NCBI GenBank assembly: GCA_051715425.1
Contig: JBPXJS010000008.1
Span: 248,001-312,000 of the forward strand
Source: JAJTFA01 sp051715425
GTDB taxonomy: Bacteria; Bacteroidota; Bacteroidia; UKL13-3
Length of the DNA: 64,000 nucleotides
Direction of reading: 5' to 3'
Numbering within the stretch: the stretch's first letter is position 1; each line of letters opens with the position of its first letter. The notes under the pieces are model-generated. The model saw only the letters and a list, made by a program, of their open reading frames with translations. It was not told the origin of the DNA and ran no database searches. The position numbers and the translations under genes were made by a program. This document shows, one piece after another, positions 35,062 through 45,454 of this stretch.

Positions 35062-35703
35062 CTATTGCTTTGCCGGAATCTGACGATAAATGGCCAATAA
35101 CTCTCCTTTGCTGTTTACATGTAATTTGCTGTAAATTCTTCTGATATATTTCCTGACGGTATCGATAGAAACCTCAAGCTTTACGGCAATCAGTTTATAA
35201 CTCAGGCCTTCCACCAGACCCTGCACCACATCACGTTCGCGTTTGGTAAGGTCTTCGGCAAGGTTTTTATTTGGCTGAAAATAATCGAACACCTTTCTGG
35301 CAATAGCCGGAGTAATTGGCGATCCGCCTTCACTTAATGCTACAACAGCTTCTTTAATTTTGCTGAGTGGGGTGTCCTTATCAAGGTATCCTGAAGCACC
35401 TGCGCAAATGGATTTAAAAATATTATTGCTATCGCTAAGTACCGAAATCATAATAATTTCAGACATGGGCCATTTGTTTTTAATGTGAAAAATCCCATCA
35501 ACACCACTCATGCCGGGCAAATTAATATCGAGCAGAATAATATGATTTTCCAGATCCGATTCGCAGGAGAGGATATCTTCCACACAGTTAAATGAAATCA
35601 CGCTGTTAAAATAGGCTCCATCTTTTTCAAAATAATTTACCAGAATACTCCTGATGGCCTTATCATCTTCTACAATTGCCAGATCAATTTTTTTTGTTTC
35701 CAT
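35062..35703 (-). CDS. NarL/LuxR-type response regulator
   Basis: 213 residues: a receiver domain with acidic pocket (AIVEDDKAI) and phospho-acceptor Asp in IILLDINLPGMSGVDG, then a LuxR helix-turn-helix (TKRERDVVQGLVEGLSYKLIA, SIDTVRKYIRRIYSKLHV). It sits 7 bp after the sensor kinase gene and is its obvious partner. The likely regulon includes the divergent adhesin locus, which is inference from position. Confidence 0.93.
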   Translation of the reverse strand: METKKIDLAIVEDDKAIRSILVNYFEKDGAYFNSVISFNCVEDILSCESDLENHIILLDINLPGMSGVDGIFHIKNKWPMSEIIMISVLSDSNNIFKSICAGASGYLDKDTPLSKIKEAVVALSEGGSPITPAIARKVFDYFQPNKNLAEDLTKRERDVVQGLVEGLSYKLIAVKLEVSIDTVRKYIRRIYSKLHVNSKGELLAIYRQIPAKQ

Positions 35704-35710
35704 AGCCTGA

Positions 35711-38683
35711 TTATTTTAAATTACCACTTTTGAGGAAAATGATGAGTTGAATATGAAACCCATTTCTTTTATCAACCAGTAGTTCCGCCTTCATTCTTTT
35801 GGCCCTCATTACCATATTATACATTCCGCTGCCTGTTTGCCCGTAAGGACTGTTGGCATCCCCATTGTTAAACAACGAAAAAACCAACCTGTCTCCATCT
35901 CTGTATACTTTCAACTCGGCAAAATCGCCAGTTGAATGTTTAACAATATTATGAACTGCTTCTTTAATAATAAAAAATATTTCCTGCTTGTGAGAGGGAG
36001 GCAGTTCCATCTGGTACAATTCCGGATCAAAGGTAAGCTTATATCTTACAGCAGAAGACTCCATGGTTTGCTGAACCATTTCTGTTATTTTATCAAACAA
36101 ATTCCCTACCAGCTTATAACGGGAATCGGTGCTCCAGATAACATCGCGCATATTGGACATAGCCATTCGGCAGGTATTTACAATACTTTTAAGAACCTCG
36201 CGGTGTTTGGCATCCACATCATCTTCTATCAGTTCAGCCTGCATGGCAACACGTGTAAGTACACTCCCCACCTCATCATGCAGATCGTTGGAAATTTTTG
36301 ACCTTAAAGCCGAAAGTTCTTTAAACTTTTGAAACCGGAGATAAGCCAGCCAACCAAAAACAGAGCCGATGCCTAAGAGCAATATCAGAATAAACCACCA
36401 GCGTTTATAAAACACTTCGAGCACTTGTATTTGCAAAATGGTTTCAGTGGCATCGGTATTATTTCTGGAGCCTTTTCCTTTAATACGCAGCAAATAATTT
36501 CCGGGAGACAAGGAGGCGAAACGAATGGAGTTCTTTTCGCCTAAGGGAATCCAGCGATTATTGAGCCCCTCCAGTTTATAAAAGAAGATATTTTTTTCAG
36601 GATGAGAAAAATCTGTATTAAAAAAATACAAAGTAAGGTAACTCGACTTGTAAGACAGAACAACCCCCTTATTAATTTCGTACAGGCTGTGAATTTGTTT
36701 AATCTCATCTTTCTGATCCAGCAATTCGATATATGAAATACTTATTTTATTGCCATACTTTTGAATATCTGTTTCAGGCTTATATTTATAGCTGATATTA
36801 ATTCCATTTACACCGCCAAACATCAGCCATCCATCTTTTGTTACCAGACAAGATCCGGAGTTAAACTCGTTATCAGACAACCCGTCTTCTTTAAAAAAGT
36901 TAACTATCTGCTCATTTTTTCTGTCGAGAACAGACAGGCCGTTATAGGTGGCAATCCACATATTTCCTGAGGCATCGCTGATAACAGATGCAACTGAATT
37001 ATTTGCCAGACCGTTTTCTGTATTGATTACCTTAAAAGCCGGTTTGATTTTATTGATAACACATACACCACCACCTTCGGTAGACAACCAGATATTTCCT
37101 CGTTTGTCATCATAGATATGGTTAACAGTATTTGCGGGAATACGAAAAACATCCTCTGCATCCTCATGGTAGCGGGCCACAATCTGCCTTGCACGGTTAA
37201 GTACAAATACCCCGTAATTGGTACAAATCCAGATATGGTTATCACTGCACCGGTAAATATACTTCACAAAAGGTCTCACAAAATAACGACCCCTGAACAG
37301 AAGTTGTAAATCGTGGTAAACATTTGTTTCCGGATGATACCAGGCAAGCTCATCGTAACCACCAAGCAGGAAAGTACCACTGGTATCCTTTATTCCTGAT
37401 ATGAGGTAATTGTATTTATGTTTATCCTTATCATGAAAGCGTATCTCCCCGCTGTTTTTATCTACCTTGATGAGCCCCGATCCTTCGCATATGGCCCACA
37501 GGTACTTCTTATCCTCATCAATTAATACATTGGGGCTATGGGGTATTTTATTATCAAACAACCTCACGATTTTTTGATCACTGGTTTGTTTAAACAAACC
37601 TCCATACCCGGCCATAAATATATCACCGTTCTTATCCTGCATTAACCCTCTGAAACTTGGTACATACAGGTGTTGGAGGTACTGATCTTTTCTCAGCACA
37701 GAACTGAAAACTGGTTTTTCATTAATAAGCTTATACAATCCATTGTTTGTGCAGATCCATAAATTATTATTGTTTGCACTGATCATGTTGTTGATATGCA
37801 CATTTTCTGAGAAATCAAATAAGGAAGAGGTAATATCCCGAAGCTGATTGCCCGTGTATTGGTATACTTTTTTACGGTCGGCAGCTGTAATCCATAAAAC
37901 CTTATTGGCATCCAGTACAGCAGCAAAAACTTCGTCACTAAAATGAACAGGGAGTTTTTGGAAGGTATCTTTAAGAGGCTGATAAACCTGCATTCCATCG
38001 GGCATCATGGCAAGCAATCCGGTTCCGGGTATATAACTCAGCCCACCTTCATAAGATGGCATTCCGGTAAAATAACGTCCGAGAATTTTGCCTGTGTTGG
38101 GATCAATCCTGAACAACCCTTTATCTTCTGTACGCAGCCAGATCTGATTCTGAAATTCTGTAATCTTTAGCCGTTTTCCAAAAGACTTGTCTCTTGATGT
38201 ATAGTTGTTAAACCGCTGAAATCTGCTTTTCCCTAAATACTTATGCAAAATGCCATCTGCAGTGCTTACCCATATGGTTTGGTCGGAGGATTGAAAAATC
38301 TGAAGGACATAATTATCTGAAAGGGAGTAATCGCTGGCATTGTGCTGCAGCACATCTGTGATATGATTGCTGGTAAGGTTAAACAAGTGTATGCCATGAT
38401 CTGTGGCCACCCAAAGTACTTTATTCCTGTCTTCGAAAAGGTAACTGATAAGGTTGGAAGAGAGTTGTGTTTGATTGGACTTATTGATGCTCCAGAAATG
38501 ATACCCGTCAAACCGATTTAAGCCATTTGCAGTAGCCACCCATAAGAAACCATCCGAGGTTCTGATTGCATGATGCACAATCCTGTTTGACAATCCCTCC
38601 CTTTCACCCCAATGTTGGATGTATTGGGATTTTGACACCAATACGCTGCAGATAAAACAACAAAACAGGAAAAGTCTCTTCAT
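35711..38683 (-). CDS. Beta-propeller/Y_Y_Y sensor histidine kinase (HisKA_3 type)
   Basis: 990 residues: signal peptide, then about 600 residues of two-component-regulator propeller blades (repeated NRFDGYHFWSINKSN, NLWICTNNGLYKL, GNIWLSTEGGGVCVINK), a Y_Y_Y domain (about 690-755), one membrane helix (WWFILILLLGIGSVFGWLA), a HisKA_3 dimerisation domain with the phospho-acceptor His in SNDLHDEVGSVLTRVA, and an HATPase domain (KEAVHNIVKHSTG, GSGMYNMVMRAKRM). Unlike many Bacteroidota hybrid systems, the receiver and regulator are separate (the next gene). It would sense an extracellular ligand. Confidence 0.95.
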   Translation of the reverse strand: MKRLFLFCCFICSVLVSKSQYIQHWGEREGLSNRIVHHAIRTSDGFLWVATANGLNRFDGYHFWSINKSNQTQLSSNLISYLFEDRNKVLWVATDHGIHLFNLTSNHITDVLQHNASDYSLSDNYVLQIFQSSDQTIWVSTADGILHKYLGKSRFQRFNNYTSRDKSFGKRLKITEFQNQIWLRTEDKGLFRIDPNTGKILGRYFTGMPSYEGGLSYIPGTGLLAMMPDGMQVYQPLKDTFQKLPVHFSDEVFAAVLDANKVLWITAADRKKVYQYTGNQLRDITSSLFDFSENVHINNMISANNNNLWICTNNGLYKLINEKPVFSSVLRKDQYLQHLYVPSFRGLMQDKNGDIFMAGYGGLFKQTSDQKIVRLFDNKIPHSPNVLIDEDKKYLWAICEGSGLIKVDKNSGEIRFHDKDKHKYNYLISGIKDTSGTFLLGGYDELAWYHPETNVYHDLQLLFRGRYFVRPFVKYIYRCSDNHIWICTNYGVFVLNRARQIVARYHEDAEDVFRIPANTVNHIYDDKRGNIWLSTEGGGVCVINKIKPAFKVINTENGLANNSVASVISDASGNMWIATYNGLSVLDRKNEQIVNFFKEDGLSDNEFNSGSCLVTKDGWLMFGGVNGINISYKYKPETDIQKYGNKISISYIELLDQKDEIKQIHSLYEINKGVVLSYKSSYLTLYFFNTDFSHPEKNIFFYKLEGLNNRWIPLGEKNSIRFASLSPGNYLLRIKGKGSRNNTDATETILQIQVLEVFYKRWWFILILLLGIGSVFGWLAYLRFQKFKELSALRSKISNDLHDEVGSVLTRVAMQAELIEDDVDAKHREVLKSIVNTCRMAMSNMRDVIWSTDSRYKLVGNLFDKITEMVQQTMESSAVRYKLTFDPELYQMELPPSHKQEIFFIIKEAVHNIVKHSTGDFAELKVYRDGDRLVFSLFNNGDANSPYGQTGSGMYNMVMRAKRMKAELLVDKRNGFHIQLIIFLKSGNLK

Positions 38684-39113
38684 GAATCAGGTTAGGAATA
38701 ATGCATAGATAATATAATCCTTTGAAATGGAACTTGCCTGCAGGTACATATTGATGGGTAAAACGAGCTGCCTTTTTTAGCAGAAGTGTGATTAAAAACA
38801 ACAAATTGCTTTTATAGCGTATAAAATACCAAATCTTCTTAATTATACCTTTAATAAGTTAAATAATTGAATCCATTTTACTATTTGTTAGCTTATAGAA
38901 GATTTTAAACCATTTAAATTTAGGGTACATGATTATGTACCTTAAGGCGACATAAAAGAATGAAAAGCATAGTGAATATTTGAGTGCACTGAATTCTTAA
39001 AAACCACTTAATATTTCTGATATGACATAACACCTGCTAAACCTCCGCCAACCTACGTGAATACAGCATAAAGTAATAAATTATAACAAAAAGTAATAAC
39101 CAAACCAACAACT
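38684..39113. other. Intergenic region between sensor kinase and adhesin locus
   Basis: About 430 bp between divergent genes. AT-rich; holds the palindrome described separately near 38920-38945. No coding frame and no unambiguous TAnnTTTG pair were found. Confidence 0.4.
38920..38945. promoter_or_regulatory. Imperfect palindrome, candidate operator of the adhesin locus
   Basis: Core GGTACAT-GATT-ATGTACC (38924-38941) has perfect 7-bp arms; TTA/TAA outer arms extend it with a single mismatch. It is about 170 bp before the first adhesin-locus start and 240 bp before the kinase gene. It fits a dimeric regulator such as the nearby LuxR-type protein, but no binding evidence exists. Confidence 0.45.
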
Positions 39114-39554
39114 ATGAAAAAAACAAAGCTACACCTGCCGGCAAGAAAGAATACGCTTCTTGCCTTTGCGCTTATGCTATGTGTTTTTGTGTTTTCTGAA
39201 GCAAAAGCACAAAACAACCCCAACACCATTTATAAAGAATGGGTAATGTTAGGTGAAAGTGCCACACATGTTGACGTTTCCTGCCGGATTGTTAAATGTG
39301 GATTAACGACACCCAATCAGATTCACCTTTCGGTTTTTAACGAAAGCGCTTCTGCTCAAACTACCAACATGACTATTGTGGTAAAGAACAACGCTACCAA
39401 CACCACTTTTTCAACGCAGATATCCTACACTTCCGCTGTAGCTGCGCTTGTAAAGGCTGATTGTTCGTCAAGCACATCAACCAACTCACTTAAAATTGAT
39501 TTACCTGCAGGTTATGATCCAAATAACCTAACGGTAACGATTACATTTAACTAA
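39114..39554 (+). CDS. Small secreted protein of the adhesin locus, unknown function
   Basis: 146 residues with a long signal peptide (KNTLLAFALMLCVFVFSEAKA). The mature part is Thr/Asn/Ser-rich and predicted beta, with three cysteines (VSCRIVKCG and KADCSS). No family recognised. It ends 11 bp before the giant adhesin gene, so it is probably translated from the same message and may be secreted or assembled with it. Confidence 0.7.
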   Translation: MKKTKLHLPARKNTLLAFALMLCVFVFSEAKAQNNPNTIYKEWVMLGESATHVDVSCRIVKCGLTTPNQIHLSVFNESASAQTTNMTIVVKNNATNTTFSTQISYTSAVAALVKADCSSSTSTNSLKIDLPAGYDPNNLTVTITFN

Positions 39555-39565
39555 TCTAACCAGCT

Positions 39566-42500
39566 ATGAAAAGAATAACCCTTTTATTTTTAACTGTGTT
39601 GGTAAGCAAACTGATTTTTGCTCAATGCAGTACACCTGTAATTAATTCATTTACCCCAAATACAGGTTTTATTGGAAGCACGGTAACCATTACCGGAGCT
39701 TTCTTTGATCCTACACCTGCCAACAACCAGGTATTTTTTGGTGCCACACAGGCAACTGTGCTCGCATCATCTTTTGGCTCGTTAACAGTAATAGCACCAG
39801 TTGGTTCTACTACCGCATTAATCAGCGTAAAAAATGGTTGCGGCAGAATTGCTTACTCTAAAGCACCATTTAACGGCATTTTTTGTCCGACTCCTATTGA
39901 TGCCTCCACTTACCAGAATGTGGCTTTTGAACTTACAGGTATCTATGGTGCATACAATATGCTTTCTCAGGATATGGACCTGGATGGTAAGCCTGATGTT
40001 ATTTCAGCCGGATTCAGCGGTATAACTGTGGCTAAAAACAACAGTACACCCGGAACCATCAGTTTTGTTGCTGTAAACATTGCTCCTAATACACAAAGTG
40101 TAGCTGTTGGAGATATGGACGGTGACGGAAAAAGAGATATTATTGTTACCAGTAACGGAGGTATTTCCATCGTAAGAAACCTGAGTACTCCCGGTACCAT
40201 GAGTTTTTCTTCTCCGTTTGTGATTCCTAATTTTGGACCTGGTACTTATCAGTGTGCAGTTGGTGATTTAAACAACGATGGAAAAATTGATATAGCAACC
40301 GGTGCAGGAAGTAATGTGTATACCCTCATTAATACAAGTACCGGAGCGGGTGTAATCAGCTTTAATCAAGGTACTGTAGTTGATGTAAGCGGACATTGTA
40401 CAGGACTTCAGGTGGCAGATGTTGATGGTGATGGCGTTGCTGATATCCTTGGAACACAAGGTGGAAACAACAGAGCCGTATCAGTAAGAAATACCACATC
40501 AGGAGGAAGCGGAAGCTTAACTTTTGAAAGCGCAGAATTCTGGGCTTCCAATGGCGACTATCCATACAGATGTCAGATTGCCGATTTTGATAAAGACGGC
40601 AAAATTGACCTGACTACATGTAACTATAACGGAGCAACCAATACTGCTATTTTCAGAAACACATCTACATCAGGTGACATTTCTTTTGCAACTACAGTTA
40701 ATCTGGCTGCTCCAACTGCCAACTACCGTATTGGTGTTGGTGACGTAAATGGTGACGGATTGCCTGATATCGTTACCAAGTCATTAGGTGTAAATGTATT
40801 TTCTGTTTATCCAAACACCAGCACAGGGCCGGGCAACGTATCTTTTGGTGCACGTTTCGACTACTCTTCTTCATCAACGGCAGAAGTAAGTGGTATTGTA
40901 ATTGGTGACCTTGACGGAGATTACGTGCCTGATATCGGAACAAGCGGTATTAACAGCAATACCATCCGTTTCCATAGAAATACCAGTTCACAGCAAGACG
41001 TAACCAACCCTACTGCCATCTGTAAAAACATTACAGTAGCTTTAAGCCCAAGCGGAACAGCAACAGTTACAGCAGCCATGATTGATAACGGTAGCAGCGA
41101 TGCCTGCGGTATCGGCTCATTGGCAATTAACGGCTCCGCTTCTGTATCGTATACCTGCGCAAATATTGGTGCCAACACAGCAACCTTAACAGTAACTGAC
41201 CGTGCCGGAAATACATCAACATGTACAGCTACCATTAATGTTGCGCCTGCAGCAATTATAGCAAGCGGACAAACAACCGTATGCCAGGGACAAACAGTTA
41301 CCTTAACAGCTAATCTTGGTGACAGCTACCAGTGGCACCTGAATGGTTCGCCTATATCAGGAGCAACGGCTCAAACTTATGTGGCTACCGGCTCAGGTGA
41401 TTACACCGTAACCGTAACAAATGCAGGTGGTTGTTCAGGAACATCATCAGCTACCACTGTTTCAATAAGTGCAGTTACGCCTGCAACTATTTCAGCTTCG
41501 GGTCCTGTTGATCTTTGCCAGGGCAATACCGTTACATTAACCGCAAGTGCAGGTAATGCGTTTGTGTGGAGTAACGGAGCCAGCTCACAATCTATTACAG
41601 TAGGTACAGCCGGAAATTATAGTGTTACTGTTTACAATGCCAGTGGTTGTTCATCAACTTCAGCACCAACCAGCGTAACCATAAAATCAGGAAGCATTCC
41701 TACTGCTGCCATAAGTGTGGGAGGATCTACCTCATTCTGTGCAGGTGGCAATGTAGCTATCACAGCTACAGAATCAGGAAATTCTTACCTGTGGAGCAAT
41801 GGAGCCACTACACAAACTGCTACCTTTAACCAATCAGGTACATACACAGTAACCGTAACAAATGCACAAGGTTGTTTTAAAGTATCACAACCTACAACAG
41901 TTACCGTTAAGCCGGTTCCTACTGTGGCAGCTTCTGCTGATGTAACCACCTGTTCGAGTGCAGCACAGTTAAATGCTACAGGAAATCCAAACGGAGCACC
42001 TGTAACACCTGTTACGCAAACCTATTGCATGTTTGATCAGGCTGGAGGACAAGGCAATTGTAATTTTACCGCAGACCTTTGCAACGACAACTACAGTTGG
42101 GTAAGCAATGCAAGCTACTCACAAGCGGTGAGTGCAAGCTCGGTGAATGGCTTAAACTTTAAATTATATTTTACCTGCGGCCCTGCAACCTATACTTTCT
42201 TCTTAAATGGCACCAATATCGGATCATACAGCTACAATGGCGCCCAGTGTACCTGCCAGCCTCAGGGAGCCGGTACATATCCGTTTACACAAAGTTTTAC
42301 GCAGGCACAGGTAAGTTCATTATGGAACAGCAGCGGAAGCAATACCCTGCGTGTTGATGTTTCTTCAGGAAGCGGAACAGCTCTTGCAGGTATCGTAGCT
42401 GAGGTGTTGGTTCCGGGTGAAACCTATGTTTGGAGCCCATCAGCAGGCTTAAGCAATGCGAATATTAAAAATCCAACTGCTTTACCAGCCAATACAACTA

Positions 42501-45412
42501 CTTATACCGTTACATATACAACAGGTAATGGTTGCTCGGCAACTGATGACGTAAAGGTAACAATACAGTGTAATACAGCCCCTGTTGCTTCATGCAAAGC
42601 GGTAACTGTATCAGCCGGAAATGATTGTAAAGGAACGGCAACTGCCTCAGACTTTAACGATGGTTCAAGCGATGCGGAAGGTGATGCACTTACTTTCAGC
42701 GTTTCTCCTGCAGGACCTTACAGCATAGGAACAACCAATATAACCTTAACTGTAACAGATACAAAAAATGCAAGCAGCACCTGCAATACCACCATCACTG
42801 TTGAAGACAATACCGCACCAACTGTATTAACTAAAAACCTCTCCGTTAATTTAAGTTCATCGGGAACAGTATCTATTACTGCCAGCCAGATAGACAGCGG
42901 ATCAACAGACAATTGTGGAATTGATTCTATAACTGTTTCACCAAATTCATTCAGTTGCGCTCAGGTGGGCAGCAACACGGTAACACTTCGTGTGAAAGAT
43001 ATACATGGCAATGTAGCCACTGGAACCGCAACTGTAATGGTTAGCGATGTAACCGCACCTTCGGCAGTAGCTAAAAACATCTCCGTTGATTTGAGTGCTA
43101 CCGGATCTGCTACCATTACTGCAGCTCAGGTAAATGATGGTTCATCAGACGAGTGTGGAATCAAATCACTTGCTGTATCTCCTTCCTCTTTCACCTGCGC
43201 CAATGTTGGAGCCAACACGGTTACTTTAACTGTAACAGACAATAACGACAATGTTTCTACCGCAACAGCTACAGTTACTATAAATGATGTAACTGCTCCG
43301 GGTGCTGTTGCCAAAAACATCACCGTTAATCTGGACACAACCGGTGCAGCTTCTATCACAGCAGCTCAGGTAAATGATGGTTCGGCTGATGCATGTGGTA
43401 TTAAATCACTTGCTGTATCTCCTTCTTCTTTCACCTGTTCAAATGTAGGAGCCAATACAGTTACACTAACCGTTACAGACAATAACAACAACGTTTCTAC
43501 AACCACATCAACAGTAACTATTAAGGATGTAACCGCACCAAATGCAATTGCACAGAACCTAAGTATAAATCTTAGTTCATCCGGTGCAGCTTCGATTACA
43601 GCAGCTCAGATAAACAATGGTTCATCTGATGCCTGTGGCATTAAATCTGTTTCTGTATCTCCATCATCATTTACGTGTGCTGAGGTTGGAAACAACACGG
43701 TTACACTTACGGTAACAGATAATAATGATAATGTGTCGACCGCCACCTCAACGGTAACCGTTAGTGACGTAACTGCACCGGCTGCAATTGCACAAAATGT
43801 TACTGTTACTCTTTCCGGAGGAACAGCATCTGTTTCGGCAACTGATATAAACAACGGTTCATCTGATGCATGTGGTATTGCTTCTATGGATGTTTCTCCA
43901 TCATCATTCGACTGTTCGGATATTGGAGACAATACCGTAACACTTACCGTAACTGATGCAAATGGAAATGTTTCCAGTACAACAGCAACCGTTAGTGTGG
44001 TAGGTGCTATCCCAACTGTAAGTATAACTCAGGGCGTTCAGCCAGGCTTTACACAAGGTGGTGCCATCGTATTAACAGCCAGTTCTCCTACAGCCGTTGG
44101 TTATAGCTGGAATGCAGGACCTGCCAATGCCGTTTATAATGTATATGCATCAGGTATTTACTCTGTAACTGCTACCAACTCTTATGGTTGTACTGTAAAC
44201 GGATCAACTACTGTTTCCTATAACGCCAGCAACCTGCTTTCATCTTACGTAATTATTGGTAAGGAAGAAGTAAAACTGGAAGACCATGTAACTGTGTTTA
44301 ACGGTGGTGTTGGTGTAACAGGTAACTGTGGTGAAGTAGAGGTTGAAGACCAATCGACTATTACGGCCAGTGGAACATTTGTGAGAGCCAAGAAAATTGA
44401 AGTTAAATGCAACAGTGCTGTATCAACCAAAATATTTACAGCTGCCCCAACCAATATTATTCCACCATTCCTTTACAATCCATATTGCGGAAGCAGTTCA
44501 TGTGGGCATAACCACCATGGTCAGCATAACCACCACAACCATGGATGTAACAACTCACATCACAACTCTTGTAACCATAACAGCCATAACTGTTCACACA
44601 GCCATCACCAATCTAATTGCGGTAATAACTGTAACCACTCACATCACAGTACCTGCAATAATCATGGCAATAACAGCAACAACAACAAGAACATCGGACA
44701 AAACACCACTGTAACCATTACTGATTCCATTATGGGAACCGTTGTGATAGGCCGTAATGCTACTGTTACCTTTACAGCTCCCCAGATTTATATCAAGGGA
44801 CTTGAAATAAAGGATGGTGCTACTGTTAACTTTACAAACTGTGCTGTAATCCGTATCTGTAACCATGCCAAAATTGGCGAAGATGTGGAATTCAATACAG
44901 GTAACAACAGCATAGTGAGCATGTATGTAGAGAAAAAGTTTGAAGTGAAAGAAGGATCTAACGTAACTGCAAATGTTTACTCTCGTGAAGACATCAAAAT
45001 CAATGGTAAATACAATGCAATAACCACCATGAAAGGTTTATTTATTGGTGATGAGGTAAAAGCTGAAAAATATGTACGCTTCTACTGGAATCCAAATACA
45101 ACCTGTACCAACAGCAATTACAAATCTGCATTTGTTGCCGATGAAGGTGGTTTGGTTACCAATTACTTTGAAGCCGATGTATATCCTAACCCGGCTGTAA
45201 ATCAGTTTAACCTTCGTTTGTTCAGCTCTTCAACCGATGCTTATTCAGTTGACGTATATGACATCAACGGACGTTTACTTGACTCACACCAGGTAACAGA
45301 TTCTAATTTACATGTTGAAATGGGTGAAAAATATGCCGATGGCATGTACTTTATCAAAGTGACACAAGGTGATATGACCAAAACTCTTCGCCTGGTGAAA
45401 ACAACACATTAA
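39566..45412 (+). CDS. Giant secreted adhesin-like protein: IPT/TIG, FG-GAP, Ig/HYR repeats, His-rich tract, T9SS domain
   Basis: 1948 residues. Signal peptide; an IPT/TIG domain (about 25-105, INSFTPNTGFIGSTVTITG); about 350 residues of FG-GAP/VCBS repeats with Ca-binding-like DMDGDGKRD and DLNNDGKID loops; a first HYR-like domain (near 475-560); Ig-like, SprB-type repeats (TVCQGQTVTLTA); five tandem 80-residue HYR-like repeats (1083-1481); a coiled beta-rich region; a His/Cys/Asn-rich tract (1646-1707); more beta structure; and a C-terminal T9SS type A domain (YPNPAVNQFNLRLF). The make-up is that of cell-surface adhesins used for attachment or matrix formation. A strong terminator follows. 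Confidence 0.85.
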   Translation: MKRITLLFLTVLVSKLIFAQCSTPVINSFTPNTGFIGSTVTITGAFFDPTPANNQVFFGATQATVLASSFGSLTVIAPVGSTTALISVKNGCGRIAYSKAPFNGIFCPTPIDASTYQNVAFELTGIYGAYNMLSQDMDLDGKPDVISAGFSGITVAKNNSTPGTISFVAVNIAPNTQSVAVGDMDGDGKRDIIVTSNGGISIVRNLSTPGTMSFSSPFVIPNFGPGTYQCAVGDLNNDGKIDIATGAGSNVYTLINTSTGAGVISFNQGTVVDVSGHCTGLQVADVDGDGVADILGTQGGNNRAVSVRNTTSGGSGSLTFESAEFWASNGDYPYRCQIADFDKDGKIDLTTCNYNGATNTAIFRNTSTSGDISFATTVNLAAPTANYRIGVGDVNGDGLPDIVTKSLGVNVFSVYPNTSTGPGNVSFGARFDYSSSSTAEVSGIVIGDLDGDYVPDIGTSGINSNTIRFHRNTSSQQDVTNPTAICKNITVALSPSGTATVTAAMIDNGSSDACGIGSLAINGSASVSYTCANIGANTATLTVTDRAGNTSTCTATINVAPAAIIASGQTTVCQGQTVTLTANLGDSYQWHLNGSPISGATAQTYVATGSGDYTVTVTNAGGCSGTSSATTVSISAVTPATISASGPVDLCQGNTVTLTASAGNAFVWSNGASSQSITVGTAGNYSVTVYNASGCSSTSAPTSVTIKSGSIPTAAISVGGSTSFCAGGNVAITATESGNSYLWSNGATTQTATFNQSGTYTVTVTNAQGCFKVSQPTTVTVKPVPTVAASADVTTCSSAAQLNATGNPNGAPVTPVTQTYCMFDQAGGQGNCNFTADLCNDNYSWVSNASYSQAVSASSVNGLNFKLYFTCGPATYTFFLNGTNIGSYSYNGAQCTCQPQGAGTYPFTQSFTQAQVSSLWNSSGSNTLRVDVSSGSGTALAGIVAEVLVPGETYVWSPSAGLSNANIKNPTALPANTTTYTVTYTTGNGCSATDDVKVTIQCNTAPVASCKAVTVSAGNDCKGTATASDFNDGSSDAEGDALTFSVSPAGPYSIGTTNITLTVTDTKNASSTCNTTITVEDNTAPTVLTKNLSVNLSSSGTVSITASQIDSGSTDNCGIDSITVSPNSFSCAQVGSNTVTLRVKDIHGNVATGTATVMVSDVTAPSAVAKNISVDLSATGSATITAAQVNDGSSDECGIKSLAVSPSSFTCANVGANTVTLTVTDNNDNVSTATATVTINDVTAPGAVAKNITVNLDTTGAASITAAQVNDGSADACGIKSLAVSPSSFTCSNVGANTVTLTVTDNNNNVSTTTSTVTIKDVTAPNAIAQNLSINLSSSGAASITAAQINNGSSDACGIKSVSVSPSSFTCAEVGNNTVTLTVTDNNDNVSTATSTVTVSDVTAPAAIAQNVTVTLSGGTASVSATDINNGSSDACGIASMDVSPSSFDCSDIGDNTVTLTVTDANGNVSSTTATVSVVGAIPTVSITQGVQPGFTQGGAIVLTASSPTAVGYSWNAGPANAVYNVYASGIYSVTATNSYGCTVNGSTTVSYNASNLLSSYVIIGKEEVKLEDHVTVFNGGVGVTGNCGEVEVEDQSTITASGTFVRAKKIEVKCNSAVSTKIFTAAPTNIIPPFLYNPYCGSSSCGHNHHGQHNHHNHGCNNSHHNSCNHNSHNCSHSHHQSNCGNNCNHSHHSTCNNHGNNSNNNKNIGQNTTVTITDSIMGTVVIGRNATVTFTAPQIYIKGLEIKDGATVNFTNCAVIRICNHAKIGEDVEFNTGNNSIVSMYVEKKFEVKEGSNVTANVYSREDIKINGKYNAITTMKGLFIGDEVKAEKYVRFYWNPNTTCTNSNYKSAFVADEGGLVTNYFEADVYPNPAVNQFNLRLFSSSTDAYSVDVYDINGRLLDSHQVTDSNLHVEMGEKYADGMYFIKVTQGDMTKTLRLVKTTH
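42812..44008 (+). repeat. Five tandem 240-bp repeats inside the adhesin gene
   Basis: Each unit encodes about 80 residues beginning TAP and containing SSDxCGI and NTVTLTVTDNN. Copies two to four are most alike. They are in-frame and could expand or contract by recombination. Confidence 0.85.
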
Positions 45413-45454
45413 TCCCAAAAGAAAGAGAGCTTAACAAGGCTTCTTCTCCAGCTA

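Noticed and set aside
39834..41235. Overlapping frames within the FG-GAP part of the adhesin
   Set aside because: Shadow frames of the giant gene without independent starts.
44245..44866. Alternative frames across the His-rich tract (Thr/Ile-rich)
   Set aside because: They arise from the repetitive CAC/AAC codons of the adhesin frame, which continues through to a T9SS domain.
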